From Chrysophaeum taylorii (Eukaryota > Sar > Pelagophyceae > Pelagomonadales > Pelagomonadaceae): a stretch of DNA of 64,000 bases. Below, piece by piece: positions 11,101 through 21,249 of this stretch. Every line of letters starts with the position of its first letter. Position 1 is the stretch's first letter. Location of the stretch: contig JAQMWT010000349.1 in the NCBI GenBank assembly GCA_029834535.1, positions 124,001-188,000 on the forward strand. Direction: 5' to 3'. The notes under the pieces are model-generated. The model was not told the DNA's origin and did no database searches. It saw only the letters and a program-made list of their open reading frames with translations. The translations under genes were made by a program, and so were the position numbers.

Positions 11101-14100
11101 GCGTTCGCTAACTGCAGACGGGTGCGTTGATGGTGCTGCTGTAGGGCACGGAGATGGCCCGGGAGACAACGATGGAGAAAATGTGGGAGAAGAGGTTGGC
11201 AGCCGCGAGGGAATGCTCGTTGATGTTGTTGGATTCAGAGTTGGCGAAGGCGACAGCGATGGAGGGCTCGTTGGGAGGCTCGTCGGAGTTGTCGATGGTT
11301 GGCGCAGGAGATCACCACCAGAATGTGATAGCGAAGGATGAGTAGTTGGAGAGGAGGTGGGCTGTTGAGAAGGGATCATGGTCGGGATTTTAGATGGGCC
11401 GTGCGATACTGCACTTAACACCGATGGTTGTGATGTTGGACTCCAACTCGGGTACGGACTTGGTGAGGGACTTGGAGACTGAGTTAGTGGCACACTTGCG
11501 CCGAAAAGTGATCTCGTGGGCAGCCTTGAAGGAGAGCGCGTGCTCGGCGGAGCAGTCGGAGACGGCGGCGAAGGCACAAGTGTGGAAGGCTGGAGCGAGG
11601 TTGACACGAAGGGGCAGATCGTCGGTGCCCCACTGGGGAAGTTCGACGGCTCAGACGTTGGAAGCACTGAGGGCACAACTGTGGATGACGCTGAGACATG
11701 GGTCGTTGGAGCTTCGTCAAAAAAGGCTGATGACGGCGTCGTGGGATGCAGTGAATCAAGGGCTGATGGTTTTGACTTGGGCGATGCACTCGGAATGCCG
11801 CTAGGGAAGCTCGAGGGACTGCTTGCAGGTGCAGAGCTCGACATGCTTGAGGGCAAAGGAGATGGTTTCATCGTCGGTAGCGAGATAGGAACTGACGTCG
11901 GGACTGCAGTGGGGAAAGAGCTGGGCGGCTTTGTGGGAAATGACGACGGGAAGGATCTGGGCGTGGGCTGATTCGTGGGTGTTGTTGTCGGGATCTTTCG
12001 TATCGACGAGGGGATGGCACTCGGAAACAGACTCGGGTGCTTTGTGGGTTGGGTCGTCGGCACTGCAATAGGTGAGACTGTCAGTTCAGAGGTCGGGGCG
12101 CTCGTTGGAAGCGATGATGGCTCGGAGCTGGAAGCGCGCGACGGAATCGAAGACGGGCTCACAGACGGCTGGCTCGATGGACTCGCGCTTGGCATGCTGC
12201 TTGGTGACACTACGGGGAGAGTCGACGGCACAGATGTTGGAAACGACGCTGGCAAAGGTGAGGGAAACGAACTGGGCTCCTTTGAAGGCGCGGTCGATGG
12301 TGAGAGTGTTGGCAGATTTGTTGGCACTCCTGAGGGGACTCCTGTTACGATTGACGGGCTTGAGCTCGGTGCGCTCGACGGCAGATGAGAGGGAATCGAC
12401 GTTGGCCCGACGACGAAAGGAACAGGAGTCGGAACCGCTGTTGGATATGAGTCAGGCTGCTCCGTGGGCCTTGTTGTCGGGGATGAGATGGGCATGAAAG
12501 TTGGCAGCGACGATGGGCAATTGCTAGGTCCGTTTGACGGCGCTGCCAACGGATTACCAGATGGGGCTCCGGTGGTGGGTAGCCTCGTAGGCGTTCCACT
12601 TGGGACGCCACTCGGGAAACTCGCCGGTGCAGCGCTCGGCATGCTCAAAGGCAGTGGAGAAGGATCCGTGGTTGGGAACGAGACGGGTAGTGACGTCGGC
12701 AACGCTGAGGGATAGGAGTACGGCCGGTGAATTGGTCTTGTCGTTGGCAAGGAGCTAGGTGGTATGCTTGTTGGATCAGTCGAAGGCGCGGCTGTTGGTG
12801 CTTTCGTGGAAAGCGATGAGGGCCAGGAGCTGGGTGCGCTTGAAGGAGTTGCAGAAGGGGTTCCGATCGGACGGCTTGCAGGCGACGCGCTCGGAGCAAT
12901 GCTCGGGACGCTCGAGGGACTTGCCATAGGCACAGAACTCGGCTTGCTCGAAGGTAGAGGAGAAGGAACCGTCGTCGTCGGGACCGAGGTGGGCAAAGAC
13001 GTTGGCAACGCCGTGGGATACGAATAAGGCTGCCGCGTTGGCCCCGTCGTCGTCGGCGATGAGTTTGGTATGCGCGTTGGATCTTCTGAAGGAGAAACGG
13101 TCGGTGCTGTAGTGGGAATCGATGACGGCCGAGAGCTCGGTGCGCTCGAAGGAGTGGCAGATGGGGTTCCGATGGGTCGGATAGAGGGCAATTCGCTCGG
13201 AGCTAGGCTAGGGTCGCTCGAAGGCACTGAGATCGGCGTGCTCGAAGGTAGAGGAAACGGAAACGTCGTTGGAAATGACACGGGTATTGAAGTCGGCACC
13301 GCTGTAGGGTACGAGGAAGGCTGCCGCGTTGGCCCCGTCGTCGTCGGCGATGAGGTTGGTATGCGTGTTGGGTCTGCGGAAGGAGCGGTGGTCGGAATCC
13401 ACGACGGCCGAGAGCTGGGAACGCTCGATGGAGAGACTGTTGGGGTTCCGATGGGTCCGGTAGAGGGCAAAGCACTTGGAGCCGTGCTAGGGACGCTCGA
13501 GGGACTTACCGTTGGCACAATCCTCCAAGGTAGAGTAGACGGAAACACCGTCGGGAACGATGTGGGTAATAACGTGGGATACGAGTAAGGCTGCCGCGTT
13601 GGCCCTGTCGTCGTCCCCGATGAGGTTGGTGTGCGTGATGGATTTGCTGAAGGAGCGGCGGTCGGTGCGTTGGTCGGAATCCACGACGGCCGGGAGCTGG
13701 GTACGCTTGAAGGAGGAGAGGCGGACGGAGGTACAGTCGGTCTGCTCGAAGGCAATTCGCTCGGAGCTGTGCTAGGATTGCTCGAGGAACTTGCCGTAGG
13801 CACAGAACTCGGCATGCTCGAAGGTAGAGGAAACGGAACCATCGTCGGGGACGATGACGGCACTGCTGTGGGATTAGAGTAAGGCTGCCGCGATGGCCCC
13901 GTCGCCGTCGGCGATGAGGTTGGTGTGCGTGTTGGATCTGCTGAAGGCGCAGCGGTCGGTGTTTCGGTGGGAAGCCATGATGGCCAGGGACTTGGTGCTC
14001 TTGAAGGAGCGGCAGATGGGGTTTCAGAGGGCTGGGTAGATGGCAAAGGGCTCGGAGCTGTGCTAGGGGTTGCCGTAGGCACAGAAAACGGAATCGTCGT

Positions 14101-17100
14101 CGGGGATGATGTGGGTGCTGTCGACGGCACCGCTGTAGGGTACGAGGAAGGCTGCCGCGATGGCCCCGTCGTCGTCCCCGATGAGGTTGGTGTGCGCGAT
14201 GGATTTGCTGAAGGAGCCGCGGTCGGTGCGTTGGTTGGAATCCACGACGGCTGGGAGCTAGGGACGCTCGAAGGAGTGGCAGATGGGGTTCCAACGGGTA
14301 GGGTTGAGGGCAAAGCGCTCGGAACCGGTGTGGGGACGCTCGAGGGACTTGCTGTTGGTATAGACGTCGTCGGCATGCTTGAAGGCAGAGGAGAAGGAAC
14401 TGTTGTCGGGAACGACGTGGGTCCTGATGTCGGCAGCGCTGTTGGATTAGAGTAAGGCTGCGGCGATGGCCCCGTCGTCGGCGACGAGCTTGGTACGAGC
14501 GTTGGATCTGCTGAAGGAGCCGTGGTCGGTGCGTTGGTCGGAATCCACGACGGTCGGGAGCTGGGTGCGCTCGAAGAAGGAGATGCAGATGGAGTTACTG
14601 TCGGTCGGCTCAAAGGCAATTCGCTCGGAGCTAGGCTAGGGTCGCTCGAAGGACGCGCCGTCGGCACAGAGATCGGCACGCTCGAAGGTAGAGGAAACGG
14701 AACCGTCGTTGGGAACGACGAGGGTACTGACGTCGGCAATGTTGTGGGACACGAAAAAGGCTGCCACGTTGGCCCTGTCGTCGGCGATGAGTTTGGTACG
14801 AGTGTTGGGTCTGCTGAAGGCGCGGCGGTCGGTGCTTTTGTTGGAAGCGGGGATGGCCAGGAACTGGGTGCTCTTGAAGGAGGAGCAGAGGGCAACGCGG
14901 TTGGAACGCTGCTGCTAGGAAAACTCGAGGGAATCGCTGACGGCGCCGAGGTGGAAGGTGGGCGCGACGGGTCAGTCGTCGGGAACGAACTGGGTACTGA
15001 CGTCGGCACAGCCGTGGGAAACGATCTCGGCTGTTTCGATGGCGACGAAGTGGGTACGCGTGTCGGGTCTGCTGAAGGAGCCACGGTGGGTATCGAAGTC
15101 GGTGCTATGATGGGAAAGGATGAGGGCAAGGCGCTGGGTGCGGTCGACGGAAGCGACGAAGGTGTTACGCTGGGCGCGAGCGAAGGTCGCGAGGAGGGGC
15201 CGGCCGTAACTGTCGGCGCGTTCGTGGGCCGGCAGCTGTAGTTTGTTTCGGTGGTGTATTCCTCCGTCAAACGACGACGCGATGGAGGTGCAACATGCAA
15301 TTCTTCGCCATCGATACTTTGCCTATTAATCAAATAAGTCCGCTCCGAGTTACCGAGCTGCCACGATATCTCCCATTCAAATTTACCACCCGTGACGGTG
15401 ATCACGTACGAACCGGGAGCGTCGCAATGTATGCAAACCCCCTGCGTCCCTTGGTAGCCAGAGGAGAGCGTGCCCTGCTCGACCTCGCAACTCGAACATG
15501 CCGAGTTGTTGATCGTAAAGCAGCCCCCGTTCCAGCCATCGCCAGCGAGGTCGTACATGAAAAAGTCCATTAAGGTTCCGTTGCAGGTTGAGTTGGTCGA
15601 GTTTGTTTGCGGACAATCCACGTCGTCGTCGTCGTCGTAAAAGAAGGTGGGCACAGCGGTGGGTATTCCAGACGGTCGCCTCGAAGGCGATGCGCTCGGG
15701 GCCGTGCTAGGGACGCTCGAGGGACTTGCGGTTGGCACAGAGATCGGTACGCTCGAAGGTAGGGGAAGCGGAAGCGTCGTCGGGAACGATGTGGGTCCTG
15801 ATGTCGGCACCGCCGTAGGATACGAGTAAGGTTGCCGCGTCGGCGATGAGCTTGGTTCGAGTGTTGGATTTGCTTCAGGAGCGGGAGTCGGTGCTTCGGT
15901 GGGAAACGACGACGGCCGGGAGGTGGGTGCGCTTGAAGGAGAGGCAGACGGAGTTCCGGTCGGTCGGCTCGAAGGCGATACACTTGGAGCGATGCTAGGG
16001 ACGCTCGACGGACTCGACGCAGGCACCGAACTCGGTACGTTCGAAGGTAGAGGAGTTGGAAAAGTCGTCGGGAACGATGTGGGTGCTGACGCCGGCACCA
16101 CTGTGGGATACGAGGAAGGCTGCCGAGTTGGCCAAGAGCTGGGCGCGCTCGAAGGAGAGGCAGACGGGGCTCCGATGGGTCGAGTAGAGGGCAAAGCGCT
16201 TGGAGCGATGCTAGGGACGCTCGACGGACTCGACGCAGGCACCGAACTCGGTACGCTCGAAGGTAGAGGAGTTGGAAAAGTCGTTGGGAATGACGCGGGT
16301 ACTGACGTCGGCACCACCGTGGGATACGAGGAAGGTTGCCGCGTTGGCGAAGAGCTGGGTGCGCTCGAAGGAGAGGCAGATGGAGTTCCGATGGGTCGGC
16401 TCGACGGCGATTCACTTGGAGCCGTGCTGGGTACGCTCGAGGGACCTGCCATCGGCACAGAGCTCGGCGCGCTCGAGGGTAGAGAAACCGGAACGTTCGT
16501 TGGGAACGAGGCGGGCAACGACGTCGGCACCACCGTGGGATACGAGGAAGGTTGCCGCGTTGGCGAAGAGCTGGGTGCGCTCGAAGGAGAGGCAGATGGA
16601 GTTCCGATGGGTCGGCTCGACGGCGATTCACTTGGAGCCGTGCTGGGTACGCTCGAGGGACCTGCCATCGGCACAGAGCTCGGCGCGCTCGAGGGTAGAG
16701 AAACCGGAACGTTCGTTGGGAACGAGGCGGGCAACGACGTCGGCACCACCGTGGGATACGAGGAAGGTTGCCGCGTTGGCGAAGAGCTGGGTGCGCTCGA
16801 AGGAGAGGCAGATGGAGTTCCGACGGGTCGGCTCGACGGCGATTCACTTGGAGCCGTGCTGGGTACGCTCGAGGGACCTGCCATCGGCACAGAGCTCGGC
16901 GCGCTCGAGGGTAGAGAAACCGGAACGTTCGTTGGGAACGAGGCGGGCAACGACGTCGGCACCGCCGTAGGATACGATCTCGGCTGCTTCGAGGGCGTCG
17001 TCGTCGTCGGCGACGAGCTAGGCACGTGTGTCGGGTCTGTCGAGGGAGCCACGGTCGGTGGTGTGGTGGAAAGGGATGAGGGCGAGGCGCTGGGGGCGGT

Positions 17101-18915
17101 CGACGGTTGCGACGAGGGTGTTACGCTGGGCGCGAGCAAAGGCCGCAAGGACGGGCTGGCTGTAGTTGTTGGCGTGTTCGTGGGTCGGCAGGTGAATGTG
17201 GTTCCGGTGGAATAGTCGTCTTCATCCGTCAAACGACGACGATCACCTTCTTCCTCCTCCTCATCACCATAATCGCCGCCGTAGAGGCTCGTTTTCGGCA
17301 AGTTCCCGAGTTGCCACGATATCTCCGAGGGGAATATTCCATGCGTGACGGTGATCACGTACGAACCGGGAGCGTCGCAATGTATGCACACCTCCTGCGT
17401 CCCTTGGTAGCCAGAGTAGAGCGTGCCCTGCTCGACCTCGCAACTTGGACATGCCGAGTTGTTGATCGCGAAGCAGGCCCCGTTCCAGCCGTCGCCCCAG
17501 TCGTCGTACATGATAAAGTCCATCAACGTCCCGTTGCACGTCGAATTGGTCGAGTTCGTTTGCGGGCAACCAACAGCGTCATCGTAGTAACCTCCTTCGT
17601 CGTCGAATATAAACGGCGTGGGCGTCACCGGCAAGGGCGTCACCGGCGCGGGCGAACTCTTAGTCCTAATCGTGGGGCACGCTGTTGGCACGCGTGTGGA
17701 CGGACCCCACGTGGACGGAAAGTAGAAAATTTGGCCGTCGTCTTCCTGCATGCCGTCGTCGACCTGTATGTTCCCCTGGTCCAGCTCTCTGGACGCCGAC
17801 ACTGAGAAAGGTACGCGCGAAAAAACGTACGCAACGTCGCCGGCACCTTCGCTACCAGCAACAACTACGAGCGCGTTGTCGTATAGAGCTACGGTCCGAC
17901 TGAAGACTCCTTCATCGCTGCCTGGGAGCTTGGCGATGATCTGAACGTGTGTCCCTTGGTTATGCTCGAACACGTAGGTCGCGCCGGAGTCGTGATCGCC
18001 CCCGGCGCCGACGGCAATCTTGTCGTCGAATATCGCGACCGAGCGTCCGAACCAGTCGTTGGCGGCGGCGCCATCGCTCGCTTTGAGCTTGGCAAGCTGG
18101 GCGTAGGTCGGACCACCACCACCGAAAACGTAAACCGCCCCCGCGTCGCTGTAGCCATCGACATCGCAGAATCTCGCGCCGGCGACGATCGTGGCGTCGT
18201 ACACGGCCACCGCCTCGCCCAACCCGTCGCTTTCGGCGGCGTCGCTCGCGGCGAGTTTTTTCTTCCGAGCGCAGGTCGCGGCGTCGAAGACGTACGCAGC
18301 ACCCGCGGCGTTCTCATTTTTTGGGGCTCCCACAACGATCGTGGTTCGGTGTATCGCAACGGACCGACCGAAAGCATCTCTCGGGTGCTCGCCCGAGAGC
18401 TCGCAGAGCGGGTCGAAGCTCGTGCCGTCGAACACGTAAACCGAGCCGCCGCGGTATGCGCCGACGACGATCTTGTTGTCGAAGATCGCCACGGAGCAGC
18501 CAAAATAGACTCCCGGTGCACTCGGAGTAAGCTTGGCGAGTCGAACCAACGACTCGAGGTCGAACACGTGGGCTGCCCCGGCGTCGACGCCGACTTGGTC
18601 ATCGTACATCGCGCCGACGACGATCACGCTGGCGTCGAGCGCGACCGAGCACCCGAACAACGAAGTTTTTTTGTCGTCGTCGAGTTTCGCGAGTTGGGCG
18701 TGGGTTGTCGCGTCGAAGACGTACGCCGCGTCGTCGCGGACCCCGACGACACCGACAACGATCACATTTTCGAAGGTCGCCGTCGCAACATTCTTCTTTT
18801 CCCCGTGCGCGGCCACCACCCGCGTGGCTTGACTCGTCAGCTGCCGACCGCTCACCAGAGCGACCAGCAGCCACATCCACATGATCGATCGGTCGGTCGA
18901 TATGGGAATTTCCAT
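3362..18915 (-). CDS. Giant mosaic surface protein: propeller, Ser/Pro stalk, REJ/GPS, polycystin-1-like membrane region
   Basis: I read this as one gene with four exons (18915-9044, 8951-8621, 8549-8271, 8176-3362), because frames join across short introns and the domains follow on. The start is the ATG at 18915, which gives a hydrophobic signal peptide (around MWMWLLVALVS); the frame open upstream lacks an ATG. Order: FG-GAP/integrin-alpha-like beta-propeller (about 18830-17800); a domain with D-x-x-GDGWNG (17575-17320) and a second copy (15620-15350); a Pro/Ser stalk; a SEA-like segment (about 9950-9480); REJ-like Ig/PKD modules (about 9400-6200); a GPS-like Cys/Trp motif (about 6145-6030) lacking the usual HL-S/T cleavage site; then about seven or eight membrane helices with a large cytosolic insert containing a poly-Gln run. 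It is probably a cell-surface adhesin or mechanosensory protein of the polycystin-1/REJ type. No PLAT domain was recognised. The domain calls are from motifs, and the joining of exons is inference. Confidence 0.72.
8177..8270 (-). other. Intron 3 of the giant gene (probable GC-AG, 94 bp)
   Basis: The upstream exon reads in frame up to Asp-Ala-Phe (8279-8271) and then meets gcatag, an in-frame stop. The next exon resumes after cctcag at 8176 with Ala-Leu-Ala-Ser-Asn. No GT donor lies close enough to keep the conserved strand of the REJ module, so a GC-AG intron fits best. An earlier GT donor near 8320 would delete about 17 residues. Confidence 0.5.
8550..8620 (-). other. Intron 2 of the giant gene (GT-AG, 71 bp)
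   Basis: The donor follows ...ttcttcag with gttcgccac, and the acceptor is ...cgcatag before gctaccact. The junction is phase 0 (Leu-Gln followed by Ala-Thr-Thr). Both sides are beta-rich REJ-like sequence on the same strand. Confidence 0.65.
8952..9043 (-). other. Intron 1 of the giant gene (GT-AG, 92 bp)
   Basis: On the (-) strand the exon ends ...gaaag and the intron begins gtgcgtctcg. It ends ...gtgcacag before gtgtgattgc. Splicing restores AGG TGT GAT TGC (Arg-Cys-Asp-Cys) and links two coding segments of the same REJ-like protein. Unspliced, the frame stops at 8992. Confidence 0.75.
9044..18915 (-). CDS. Exon 1 of the giant mosaic gene (extracellular propeller and Ser/Pro stalk)
   Basis: A single open exon of about 3,290 codons. 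It encodes the signal peptide, a propeller of repeats of the form V-A-I-x-D-x-x-I-V-V-G-A with Y-V-F-D, two Cys-containing GDGWNG domains, each followed by an acidic or RRRLT segment, and thousands of residues of P-S-x-x-P-S/T repeats. It ends with a module with conserved Cys and Trp (C-N-E-L-F-V-F ... C-T-W) typical of the membrane-distal part of REJ proteins in this lineage. The exon ends at GAA AG followed by the donor gtgcgt. Ser/Thr/Pro richness implies dense O-glycosylation of an extended stalk (inference). It could be called as a stand-alone gene, since the frame runs on to a stop at 8992, but the continuation across the intron is better. Confidence 0.75.
9410..15245 (-). repeat. Ser/Pro-coding repeat block 2 (main stalk)
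   Basis: About 5.8 kb coding for degenerate Pro/Ser/Thr/Ala repeats with recurring P-S-S-x-P-S and P-T-x-x-P-T triplets, loosely arranged in units of about 70 residues. The units become less regular toward the membrane-proximal end. Codon choice (CCG/CCC/TCG) makes the complementary strand read as Gly/Val/Asp/Glu-rich open frames, which explains the long spurious (+) frames. Confidence 0.8.
15640..17215 (-). repeat. Ser/Pro-coding repeat block 1, between the two GDGWNG domains
   Basis: This block encodes P-S-S-x-P-S/T-x-x-P units organised in a higher-order 72-residue (216-bp) period, lying between the two GDGWNG domains of the giant protein. Periods keep the reading frame, so expansion or contraction alters stalk length without breaking the protein. 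Confidence 0.85.
16349..16996. repeat. Three nearly identical 216-bp tandem copies
   Basis: Copies start at 16349, 16565 and 16781, exactly 216 bp apart, beginning gaagagctgggtgcgctcga. They differ at only a few positions by eye (for example c/t near 16612 and 16829). Their near-identity against the more diverged neighbouring units shows a recent expansion inside the coding stalk. Collapse or over-expansion in assembly is also possible here. Confidence 0.85.
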
Positions 18916-19312
18916 TGTGGGCACGTTCGGGTGCTTTCCGGAACATTTCAGAGGCAAAAGTTGTAGTCGTGGATGATGATGATGATATATGCAGCTTCGA
19001 CCGGCACCTGATTTTCCCGAGGGAGGAGAGGTGATGGTGTAGGACGAGCGAGCGAGAGTTGCCTGTCTGTCTGACCTGGTGGTTCTGGTGGTGTCGTCGT
19101 CGACTTGGACGACAAGGCGATAGATAGCCACCCCCCCTTTAAGTAGCAGTAAAAACACTTAACCCTCTCAGAAAAAAAAGGTTGCATACATTCTAAATTT
19201 TATGCAGGCCACGTCACTCTCACAAATTTTGGGTAGATTTTCGGGTTGGTAGTAATTTTCCAAGACAATTTTCGTCGTCCTAGCAGCGATCGCAGCGACG
19301 GCTTATTAACAG
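18916..19312. promoter_or_regulatory. Divergent intergenic region between the giant gene and the kinase gene
   Basis: 397 bp separate the two start codons. The part near 19130-19260 is AT-rich with T-rich and A-rich tracts, the likely shared promoter area. No specific box can be named with confidence. The (tgatga) microsatellite at 18970-18990 lies in the 5' untranslated side of the giant gene. Confidence 0.4.
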
Positions 19313-20515
19313 ATGGAGCCGTGCCTGGTGGAGCGCCTGGCCATGGGATCGTTCGGGGCCGTGTACAAGGGCATCCAGGCAAACGAGGTGGTCGCCGTGA
19401 AGACGATCGACCTCGACGGCACCGAGGATGAACTCGAAGCAATAAAGCGCGAGATCGAATTCCTGTCGACGCTTCACAACGAACACCTCGTGCAATACCT
19501 GGGGTGCCATCTCACAAACGGGCAAGTGTGGATCGTGACCGAGTACCTGGAGGCCGCGCTCCACGAGTTGTTGCCGCTCCCCGAGGCGTCCATCGCCGGC
19601 ATCGTCGCCCAACTCCTCAAGGGGCTGGCCTACCTCCACAGCCAGCGCCGCGTGCACCGTGACATCAAGGCCAAAAACATTCTCGTTTCCACCACGGGTG
19701 CCGTCAAGCTGGCGGACTTTGGCGCGTGCACACAGCTCACCGACACGACGACAAAACGAGCGACCCTAGTTGGGACGTGCCATTGGATGGCCCCGGAGGT
19801 CATTCAGCAATCCCGGTACGACGCCAAGGCCGACGTCTGGTCGCTGGGGATTACGGCGATCGAGATGGCAGAGACCTTGCCCCCGCACGCCGCCCTCCAC
19901 CCGATGAAGGTGTTGTTCGTCGTCCCCTCGGCCCCCAGCCCGCGATTGGAGGGCAATGATTACGGCCTCGCCTTCAAAAAATTTGTCGCGCGCTGTCTTC
20001 ACAAAGAACCCGCCGACAGACCCACGGCGCTCGAGCTCCTGGAGGAGGACGACTTTGTCTCGAGTGCCAACGTCCCTGCCTCGCGACGAAACCTCGCGGC
20101 GCGCCTCCCGGCGCGTCCGCCCCCGCCCCGAATGGTCGTCACCCCCCGCGAGTCCCCGCCAGTCATCAACAACAAGCCCCACAAGTCGTCGAGCGTTTTC
20201 CGGGCGCTCTTCGCACCGGCTGTTGCGAGCGCCGCCCGCCGCGCGATCAAAACCGCGGGAAACCAGCGCCGCGACGCTGCTTTGGCCCTCGACGACCTCT
20301 GCTCGGCTCTCGCGGCCGTCGACAGGGTCCTTCCCGACGGCCGCCTCACCCTTTACCTCGCGCTCGGCCTCGTCGACTCCATCGACAAGCACCGCCCCTC
20401 GCTCGACTCGGCCGCGCATGCCGTGGCGCAGCAGGCGGCGGCGCTCCAGGGCCCCAAGAGCGCACATCTTGGCATACGGCCTTGTTCGAGCCTCAGGCAC
20501 GACAGCCTCCCCTAG
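19313..20515 (+). CDS. STE20/GCK-like serine/threonine protein kinase
   Basis: A 400-residue single-exon protein. The kinase domain spans about residues 4-258: glycine loop M-G-S-F-G-A-V (the usual first Gly is Ala), V-A-V-K (catalytic Lys), H-R-D-I-K-A-K-N catalytic loop, D-F-G, and the GCK/MST-type activation segment V-G-T-C-H-W-M-A-P-E-V-I. The remaining 140 residues are a Pro/Arg-rich linker and a helical tail with no recognised domain. In the STE20 family such kinases phosphorylate downstream kinases of the MAPK or Hippo type, so a cytosolic signalling role is inferred. The start is the only ATG before the glycine loop, which leaves an unusually short N-terminus. A hAT element is inserted 300 bp downstream of the stop. 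Confidence 0.9.
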   Translation: MEPCLVERLAMGSFGAVYKGIQANEVVAVKTIDLDGTEDELEAIKREIEFLSTLHNEHLVQYLGCHLTNGQVWIVTEYLEAALHELLPLPEASIAGIVAQLLKGLAYLHSQRRVHRDIKAKNILVSTTGAVKLADFGACTQLTDTTTKRATLVGTCHWMAPEVIQQSRYDAKADVWSLGITAIEMAETLPPHAALHPMKVLFVVPSAPSPRLEGNDYGLAFKKFVARCLHKEPADRPTALELLEEDDFVSSANVPASRRNLAARLPARPPPPRMVVTPRESPPVINNKPHKSSSVFRALFAPAVASAARRAIKTAGNQRRDAALALDDLCSALAAVDRVLPDGRLTLYLALGLVDSIDKHRPSLDSAAHAVAQQAAALQGPKSAHLGIRPCSSLRHDSLP

Positions 20516-20815
20516 CATTTTCTATCATAGTGGCGTGGGCATGATGACTGAGATGGATGCTCATATTCTTTCTTATAAGGCGAATGAATTTAATCAAACC
20601 ATCATCTATAACCGTCGTGCCGCTCCAGCCACAAACGCCGCGGCGCTTGGACCTTGCTCTTTGGCGAGCTCGCCTCCTCCTCCGCGACTCTCCGCTTGAT
20701 CGCGATTGCCGCGCCTGCTTTTCGGCTCCGAAGAAGAAACCAGAAAGAAAAACGGCCACGTCAAATTTTAAACGGTCACGGCGTATTCGAATATCTCGTG
20801 ACGTGTCCAACTTTT

Positions 20816-20833
20816 CAGCGTTGGGAATTCACT
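20816..20833 (+). repeat. hAT left terminal inverted repeat
   Basis: cagcgttgggaattcact, identical to the reverse complement of 24315-24332. It is immediately preceded by the target duplication caactttt. Confidence 0.93.
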
Positions 20834-21249
20834 TCAGGAAGTGAACGTGAACCACTTCACCAGCCACGCAATATTGGTGAAGTGATTTAAAGTGAACACG
20901 TCACCCTACGTGGCCACAGTGAACCTTTTGTGTGAAGTGAACACCACTTTTTTTTTTTAACGCCACACGTCGCCAGCGCCGGTCCCTGCCGCGCCCCGTC
21001 AGTTCCGTGCCCCCCGCGCGCTATTGCCTCCTAGGTCTGGTGCTCTTTGATTCATTCGCGTTTCGGGGCGAAGGAGGACTTACCGTGGATGGGGTTCAGT
21101 GTTTCTTACTTTAGGCGATGTGTACGACGACCTCGGTATCTTCGTCTGGTTCTTCCTCATCAACCTCCATCTCCAAAGAGTCTTCGGGGAATCGTGGTGC
21201 TCTCGGCGTTTTTGAAAAACTCGTTCTCGTGTCCGAGGTGCCTTTACTT

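Noticed and set aside
15899-17215. 438-codon (+) frame and several 80-240-codon (+) frames over 9.4-17.2 kb
   Set aside because: They are the complement of the in-frame Ser/Pro repeats; repeat periods that are multiples of three keep all frames open. Their Gly/Val/Asp/Glu-only composition and lack of any domain argue against real genes.
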